A DNA stretch of 64,000 bases from Nocardia ignorata NBRC 108230 (GTDB lineage: Bacteria; Actinomycetota; Actinomycetes; Mycobacteriales; Mycobacteriaceae). The stretch lies in contig NZ_BDBI01000024.1 in assembly GCF_001612905.1 (NCBI RefSeq), positions 186,001 to 250,000 on the forward strand, given 5' to 3'. Made by a program: the position numbers and the translations under genes. The notes beneath the pieces were generated by a model. That model ran no database searches, had not been told where the DNA came from, and worked only from the letters and a program-made list of their open reading frames with translations. Below are positions 59,631 through 64,000 of this stretch, piece after piece; position 1 is the first letter of the stretch, and every line of letters begins with the position of its first letter.

Positions 59631-59636
59631 TAATCT
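59631..59636 (+). promoter_or_regulatory. tesB -10 element of leaderless type
   Basis: TAATCT ends seven bases before ATG 59644, the spacing for a leaderless transcript. No ribosome site lies before this ATG. A GTG at 59638 would be too near the hexamer. Confidence 0.55.
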
Positions 59637-59643
59637 CGTGCGC

Positions 59644-60465
59644 ATGGCGACAATCGAAGAGGCGCTCGAGGTCGAGCGGCTGGAACGCGACATCTTCCGT
59701 GGGGCGGCCACGGAATCCCAGCTGACGCGGACCTTCGGCGGTCAGGTCGCGGGCCGGGCGCTGGTCTCGGCGGTGCGCACCGTCGACGCCGCCTATCAGG
59801 TGCATTCGCTACACGGCTATTTCCTGCGCCCGGGCAACCCGGAAGCGCCCACCATCTACCAGGTGGAACGCATCCGCGACGGGCGCTCGTTCTGCACCCG
59901 CCGGGTCACCGGTGTGCAGGACGGCGAGGCGATCTTCACCATGGCCGCCTCCTTCCACCGCGGCGACGTCGGCCCGGAGCACCAGGACGTGATGCCGGTC
60001 ATCGAGGGCCCGGAGAACCTGCCCGACGCCAAGACCACGCTGAGCCCGGAACGGTTGTGGGCCATGCGCGAATGGGAGCACTGGGACATCCGCACGGTCC
60101 CGCAGGACCAGGTCGCCCGCCGGGAAGGCACCGTCTCCCCGCAGCAGGTGTGGTTCCGCTACCGGCACCCGTTGCCCGACGACCCGATGTTCCACGTCTG
60201 CACCCTCGCCTACATGAGCGATATGACGCTGCTCGGTTCGTCGAAGGTGACCCACCCCGGCGTGCCGACCCAGGACGCGTCGCTCGACCACGCCATGTGG
60301 TTCCTGCGCCCCTTCCGTGCCGACGAATGGCTGCTCTACGACCAGTCCTCGCCCTCGGCGGGCTTCGGCCGCGCCCTCACCGGCGGTCGGATCTGGGATC
60401 GCGAGGGCAACCTGGTCGCCGCCGTCGTGCAGGAAGGCCTCATCCGCACGCCGCGCGAGGCGTGA
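59644..60465 (+). CDS. tesB: Acyl-CoA thioesterase II
   Basis: Double hot-dog thioesterase that hydrolyses medium- and long-chain acyl-CoA. 273 residues. 'RTFGGQVAGRALVSAVRTVD' and 'VHSLHGYFLRPGNPEAPTIYQVERIRDGRSFCTRRVT' order form the first half; 'DASLDHAMWFLRPFRADEWLLYDQSSPSAGFGRALTGGRIW' order holds the Asp/Ser-Thr/Gln catalytic group. ATG 59644 is chosen for the TAATCT spacing. Order tesB-pdxT-yebC is conserved (Rv2605c-Rv2603c). Confidence 0.93.
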   Translation: MATIEEALEVERLERDIFRGAATESQLTRTFGGQVAGRALVSAVRTVDAAYQVHSLHGYFLRPGNPEAPTIYQVERIRDGRSFCTRRVTGVQDGEAIFTMAASFHRGDVGPEHQDVMPVIEGPENLPDAKTTLSPERLWAMREWEHWDIRTVPQDQVARREGTVSPQQVWFRYRHPLPDDPMFHVCTLAYMSDMTLLGSSKVTHPGVPTQDASLDHAMWFLRPFRADEWLLYDQSSPSAGFGRALTGGRIWDREGNLVAAVVQEGLIRTPREA

Positions 60466-60503
60466 GCGCGCCCACACCGGCCGGGCTCGTAAGCTCAGCG
60501 GCT

Positions 60504-61115
60504 GTGAACGCAACATCCACGCCGACGATCGGTGTCCTCGCACTCCAGGGTGACGTGCGCGAACACGTTGCCGCGCTGCGCCACTGCGGTGCCGCACCGG
60601 TGCTGGTGCGCCGCGAGTCCGAGCTGGCCGCCGTCGACGGGCTGGTGCTGCCCGGCGGCGAGTCGACCGCCATCTCCAAGCTGCTGCAGGCCTTCGACCT
60701 GCTCGAACCGTTGCGTGCGCGGCTGCGCGACGGGCTGCCCGCGTTCGGGTCGTGCGCGGGCATGATCCTGCTCGCCTCCGAGGTGCTCGACACCCGGCCC
60801 GATGCCCAGCACCTGTCCGGCATCGATATGACGGTGCGCCGCAACGCTTTCGGCCGCCAGGTCGACTCGTTCGAGACCGACCTCGACTTCAGCGGCCTCG
60901 ACACGCCCGTGCGCGCGGTGTTCATCCGCGCGCCGTGGGTGGAGCGGGTCGGTGACGGCGTCGAGGTGCTGGCGCGGGTGCCGCACGGCCCGGCGCAGGG
61001 CCGGATCGTGGCCGCCAGGCAGGGCAATGTCGTGGCGACCTCGTTCCATCCCGAGGTCACGGGTGATCTTCGGGTGCACGAGCTGTTCGTCGACCTCGTG
61101 CGCAAGGCAGGGTGA
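60504..61115 (+). CDS. pdxT: Pyridoxal 5'-phosphate synthase, glutaminase subunit
   Basis: 203 residues of the class I glutamine amidotransferase fold. 'IGVLALQGDVREHVAALRHCGA', 'GLVLPGGESTAISKLL', nucleophile 'AFGSCAGMILLA', and 'VATSFHPEVTGDLRVHELF' (His/Glu). Supplies ammonia to PdxS. GTG 60504 begins the conserved part; TAAGCT lies eight bases upstream, again a leaderless pattern. It is about 4.8 kb from its partner pdxS. Confidence 0.95.
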   Translation: MNATSTPTIGVLALQGDVREHVAALRHCGAAPVLVRRESELAAVDGLVLPGGESTAISKLLQAFDLLEPLRARLRDGLPAFGSCAGMILLASEVLDTRPDAQHLSGIDMTVRRNAFGRQVDSFETDLDFSGLDTPVRAVFIRAPWVERVGDGVEVLARVPHGPAQGRIVAARQGNVVATSFHPEVTGDLRVHELFVDLVRKAG

Positions 61116-61207
61116 ACCTCCGCGTCCACCGGCGTGGCGGGCACGAGTAGGCTGGTTCGAGCTTGTCCGCCCGGGCAGACGCGCAACCGACCTGAAGGAA
61201 GTAGGGC

Positions 61208-61963
61208 ATGAGCGGCCACTCCAAATGGGCCACCACCAAGCACAAGAAGGCGGGAATCGACGCCAAGCGCGGCAAACTCTTCGCCAAGCTGATCAAGAAC
61301 ATCGAGGTGGCGGCTCGCACGGGTGGCAGTGACCCGGCGGGCAACCCGACGCTGTACGACGCCATCCAGAAGGCCAAGAAGTCGTCGGTCCCCAACGACA
61401 ACATCGAGCGCGCCCGCAAGCGTGGCGGCGGCGAGGAAGCCGGCGGCGCCGACTGGCAGACCATCATGTACGAGGGCTACGGGCCCAACGGTGTCGCCGT
61501 GCTGATCGAGTGCCTCACCGACAACCGCAACCGCGCCGCCGGTGAGGTGCGCGTCGCGATGACCCGCAACGGCGGCAACATGGCCGACCCGGGTTCGGTG
61601 TCCTACCTGTTCGCCCGCAAGGGTGTGGTGACCCTCGAGAAGAACGGCCTCACCGAGGACGACGTCCTCGACGCGGTCCTCGACGCCGGCGCCGAAGAGG
61701 TCAACGACCACGGCGACGCCTTCGAGATCATCAGCGAGCCCGGCGATCTGATCGCTGTGCGAACCGCGCTGCAGGACAAGGGCATCGACTACGACTCGGC
61801 CGAGTCCGGTTTCCAGGCGTCGGTGTCGGTGGCGGTCGACGCCGAGGGAGCCCGCAAGGTGCTCAAGCTGATCGACGCCCTCGAAGACAGCGACGACGTG
61901 CAGAACGTGTACACCAACGTCGACATCTCCGACGAGGTCGCCGCCGAGCTGGACGACGAGTAG
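61208..61963 (+). CDS. yebC: YebC/PmpR-family protein
   Basis: 251 residues, full family length. 'SGHSKWATTKHKKAGIDAKRGKLFAKLIKNIEVAAR' order at the start, 'NPTLYDAIQKAKKSSVPNDNIERARKRGGG' order and 'YEGYGPNGVAVLIECLTDNRNRAAGEVR' order. Annotated historically as a transcription regulator; members have recently been linked to rescue of ribosomes stalled on proline-rich stretches. ATG 61208 has GAAGGAAG upstream. Often followed by ruvC in actinobacteria, but not here. Confidence 0.95.
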   Translation: MSGHSKWATTKHKKAGIDAKRGKLFAKLIKNIEVAARTGGSDPAGNPTLYDAIQKAKKSSVPNDNIERARKRGGGEEAGGADWQTIMYEGYGPNGVAVLIECLTDNRNRAAGEVRVAMTRNGGNMADPGSVSYLFARKGVVTLEKNGLTEDDVLDAVLDAGAEEVNDHGDAFEIISEPGDLIAVRTALQDKGIDYDSAESGFQASVSVAVDAEGARKVLKLIDALEDSDDVQNVYTNVDISDEVAAELDDE

Positions 61964-62017
61964 ATCTTCCCCCGTGTACCGCCCCGGCCGTGGATTCGGC
62001 TGGGGCGGTTCGTGTCT

Positions 62018-62509
62018 CTACTCCCGGTAGTGGTCGGCCAGCGCCGGGTAGTAGTCGGCGAAGTCGGGTCGTTCGGTGTTGGTGCAGGCGGCGACGAACA
62101 TGTCCGCGTAGTACTCCCAGCCCGGGCCGATCTGCGAGGTCTCCGCGAGCTGGTACTCCGAGGTGAGGTGGTGGACCAGCCGCACCTGGGTGGCGGTGCC
62201 GGTGTCGAGCAGGGTCACCTCCATGCGCCACAACCCGATCTGGTCGGCCGAGGACACGGCCAGCCGCACCGGCGGGGTGCAGTCGTCGATGCGCATCTCG
62301 GTCCAGGGCTGCCCGTCCTCGAACCGCAACTGCACCTGGATCATGTTCCCGGCGCCGGGTTCCCCTTCCCAGGTGCCATACCAGCCGGCGGTCAGGTCCG
62401 GATCGGTCAACCGTCCCCACACCTGTTCGATCGGTAAGGCCAGTGACCGGGTGATCACCAGGTCGCGCCCGTTTTCGGTCGGTACGATCTCGCCGGTCGG
62501 CATCGGCAT
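62018..62509 (-). CDS. SRPBCC/AHSA1-type protein
   Basis: 163 residues. 'DLVITRSLALPIEQVWGRLTDPDLTAGWYGTWEGEP' order and 'SQIGPGWEYYADMFVAACTN' mark the START-like ligand-binding fold of the AHSA1 group. Such proteins bind hydrophobic ligands or assist stress responses. ATG 62509 or ATG 62503. Diverges from the macro-domain gene across about 110 bases. Confidence 0.85.
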   Translation of the reverse strand: MPMPTGEIVPTENGRDLVITRSLALPIEQVWGRLTDPDLTAGWYGTWEGEPGAGNMIQVQLRFEDGQPWTEMRIDDCTPPVRLAVSSADQIGLWRMEVTLLDTGTATQVRLVHHLTSEYQLAETSQIGPGWEYYADMFVAACTNTERPDFADYYPALADHYRE

Positions 62510-62616
62510 GACGCGGTTCTCCCTCGCTCGAACGCCTCGGACAACAGGTCGACCTCGACGGTACGCCGCCGGTAATCCCCTCGCGGAGATATTCGCGTGA
62601 CCAGCACAATGTCGGT

Positions 62617-63147
62617 ATGACTCGGATCGAGGCGGTACGCGGAGACATCACCGAACAGCACGTGGACGCGGTCGTGAACGCCGCGAACTCCTCGCTGCTC
62701 GGCGGTGGGGGAGTCGACGGCGCGATCCACCGCAAAGGTGGGCCCGAAATCCTGTCGGCGTGCCGCGACCTGCGTGCCTCCCGGTACGGCAGGGGCCTGC
62801 CGACGGGGCAGGCGGTGGCCACGACAGCCGGACGGCTGCCCGCCCGCTGGGTGATCCACACCGTCGGCCCGGTCTGGTCGGCGACCGAGGACCGCTCGGC
62901 CCTGCTGACTGCCTGCTACCGCGAATCCCTGCGGGTAGCAGACGAATTGGGCGCTCACACGGTGGCGTTCCCGGCGATCTCCACGGGCATCTACGGTTGG
63001 CCGATGGACGACGGCGCCCGCATTGCCGTGGAAACAGTGCGCGCCGCCGACACGGCCGTCGACGAGGTGCGCTTCGTGCTGTTCGACGACCGCGCCCTCA
63101 CCGAATTTCACCGCCGCGCTGTCGACGGGCTGGGTGCGGGCAGCTGA
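62617..63147 (+). CDS. Macro-domain O-acetyl-ADP-ribose deacetylase
   Basis: 176 residues. ADP-ribose site 'VNAANSSLLGGGGVDGAIHRKGGPEIL' order and 'VAFPAISTGIYGWPMDDGARIAV', both intact, with the catalytic Asn (VNAANS) and Asp (GVDGAI). Expected to remove acetyl or ADP-ribose adducts. ATG 62617; CACAAT lies six bases upstream. No ART or DraG partner gene is visible, nor NAD-dependent sirtuin. Confidence 0.92.
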   Translation: MTRIEAVRGDITEQHVDAVVNAANSSLLGGGGVDGAIHRKGGPEILSACRDLRASRYGRGLPTGQAVATTAGRLPARWVIHTVGPVWSATEDRSALLTACYRESLRVADELGAHTVAFPAISTGIYGWPMDDGARIAVETVRAADTAVDEVRFVLFDDRALTEFHRRAVDGLGAGS

Positions 63148-63232
63148 GCGGCTGCTACGGATGGCATCCGTGGGTACCGCCGTGCTGCACTGCGCTGTCC
63201 GTGAATGTTCCTGTGCCGCAGGCAGACTGGGC

Positions 63233-63895
63233 CTACTGCGTGACTCGACGTGATTCGAGGGCGTCGAGGATCATGTCGAGGCCGTAGTCGAATTCGGCGG
63301 TGTGGTCGTAACCGGGCTGCAGGGCGTGGTCGACGATCATCTCGGTGAGGTAGGGCAGTTCCGCGGTCGGCAGCTGGTCGAGGATGCCGCCCGCCACCTC
63401 CTCCAGGTCGTCGGGGGTGGTGATCGGAAGATTCGCCTCCTGCAGCACGTACCCGTTGACGTAGCTGTCGAGAAGCGAGATCGCGTGGGCCGCCATCGGG
63501 AGCGAGAAGCCCGCTCGCCGCAGGATGCCGAGGATCGCGTCGTGGTGCCGCAGGGTCGCCGGGCCCGGGTTGCGCCGCGAATCCATGAGTCCGAGTGCCC
63601 AGCTGTGCCGGGACAGCACCGCGCGGGCGGAATGCGCGCGCGAACGGATCGCCGCTCGCCAATCCTCGAAGTCCCCGCTCGGTAGGTCGATCGCGGCGAA
63701 GACGGCGTCGACCACGCCGTCGAGAACCGCGTCCTTGTTCGGCAGGTGGTGATACAGCGACATCGCCTCCACCCCGAGTTCCTGTGCGATCCGGCGCATG
63801 GTGATCGCCTCGACGCCGCCGCGGTCGGCCACCCGGATCGCGCCTTCCAGTATCCGTTCGCGGCTCAGCGGTCGACGTGTGGAGGGAGTCGGCAT
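63233..63895 (-). CDS. TetR-family regulator (TetR_C tetracycline-type)
   Basis: 220 residues. HTH 'SRERILEGAIRVADRGGVEAITMRRIAQELGVEAMSLYHHLPNKDAVL' order; the MSLYHHLPNKD turn is typical of the TetR_C_1 group. The C-terminal domain has 'LLDSYVNGYVLQEANLP'. It diverges from the truncated gene at the right edge; two tandem palindromes lie between them. Confidence 0.9.
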   Translation of the reverse strand: MPTPSTRRPLSRERILEGAIRVADRGGVEAITMRRIAQELGVEAMSLYHHLPNKDAVLDGVVDAVFAAIDLPSGDFEDWRAAIRSRAHSARAVLSRHSWALGLMDSRRNPGPATLRHHDAILGILRRAGFSLPMAAHAISLLDSYVNGYVLQEANLPITTPDDLEEVAGGILDQLPTAELPYLTEMIVDHALQPGYDHTAEFDYGLDMILDALESRRVTQ

Positions 63896-63904
63896 ATTGA
63901 CAAT

Positions 63905-63937
63905 CTTACAGCCGTAAGTCAGCCTTACGTGTGTAAG
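63905..63937. promoter_or_regulatory. Tandem TetR operators
   Basis: CTTAC-AGCC-GTAAG (63905-63918) and CTTAC-GTGT-GTAAG (63924-63937) are two 14-base inverted repeats with identical arms, centres 19 bases apart. They occupy the space between tetR and the next gene, ten bases from the tetR start. Confidence 0.8.
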
Positions 63938-63958
63938 AACGAGTGAAGGAGGCCGCTG

Positions 63959-64000
63959 ATGCCGATGCCGAGATGGTGGGGTCGGGTGAACAAGCGGGTG
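63959..64000 (+). CDS. Start of a gene cut by the window edge (possibly deazaflavin-dependent reductase)
   Basis: ATG 63959 with GGAGG six bases upstream, reading MPMPRWWGRVNKRV before the window ends. The opening resembles F420-dependent (DUF385/deazaflavin) nitroreductases, but 14 residues are too few to be sure. It is the likely target of the divergent TetR protein. Confidence 0.5.
   Translation, partial: MPMPRWWGRVNKRV

Noticed and set aside
1..64000. CRISPR array, IS element or transposase
   Set aside because: No regularly spaced repeats, transposase-like proteins or terminal inverted repeats were found anywhere in the window.

Overview
The window is GC-rich actinobacterial chromosome, almost certainly from a mycolic-acid genus of the Mycobacteriales, with Nocardia or Rhodococcus the best guess. 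The evidence is the mycobacterial-type gene order and content: an AftC-type arabinofuranosyltransferase, the PatA/PimA/PgsA phosphatidylinositol-mannoside cluster, an MTB12-like lipoprotein, the coproporphyrin heme branch (HemE, CgoX, ChdC), and frequent GTG starts with leaderless-type promoters. Genus and species cannot be fixed without a database search.

Layout. (1) 1-19,949 is a conserved housekeeping block that, from memory of the Mycobacterium tuberculosis map, follows the order Rv2690c to Rv2669: APC permease (5' end cut off), TRAM-domain RNA methyltransferase, dxs, RNase D, DUF3000, hemE-cgoX-chdC, msrB, aftC, secreted hydrolase-like protein, RibD-type reductase, ZapE-like ATPase and GNAT. 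A SIMPL-domain gene, a three-domain glutaminase and a methyltransferase remnant are inserted. (2) 20,044-47,000 is a long accessory stretch. It holds a flavin monooxygenase with a LysR gene, a large disordered protein, a membrane-anchored CoiA-like putative nuclease facing a sigma-region-4/TnsA-like protein, a free-standing mraY, several regulator/enzyme pairs with visible palindromic operators, four tRNA genes, an E1-like enzyme coupled to a GNAT, a three-gene cluster of unknown protein + MoxR ATPase + HExxH/vWA protein, and a SulP-carbonic anhydrase fusion. (3) 47,022-63,147 returns to conserved order: thrS, Ap4A phosphorylase-like HIT gene, pgsA, patA, pimA and NUDIX as a tightly overlapping operon, then pdxS, tesB, pdxT and yebC. 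A toxin-antitoxin pair, a TSUP permease, a degenerate inositol-phosphatase, an MTB12-like lipoprotein and a P-loop-less uridine-kinase-like gene lie between pdxS and tesB. (4) The right edge has SRPBCC, macro-domain and TetR genes and the start of a truncated gene.

Functional themes. Isoprenoid precursors (dxs), heme (hemE-cgoX-chdC), vitamin B6 (pdxS/pdxT) and envelope glycolipids (pgsA, patA, pimA, aftC) are the core pathways. The most unusual material is the 22.5-27.2 kb nuclease-like/disordered-protein group, the 39.7-43.8 kb MoxR-vWA operon with an unrecognised first gene, and a set of enzyme-family proteins that have lost catalytic residues (hydrolase at 16 kb, phosphatase at 57.5 kb, kinase at 59 kb). 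All functional statements come from reading motifs and gene order by eye; no searches were run.
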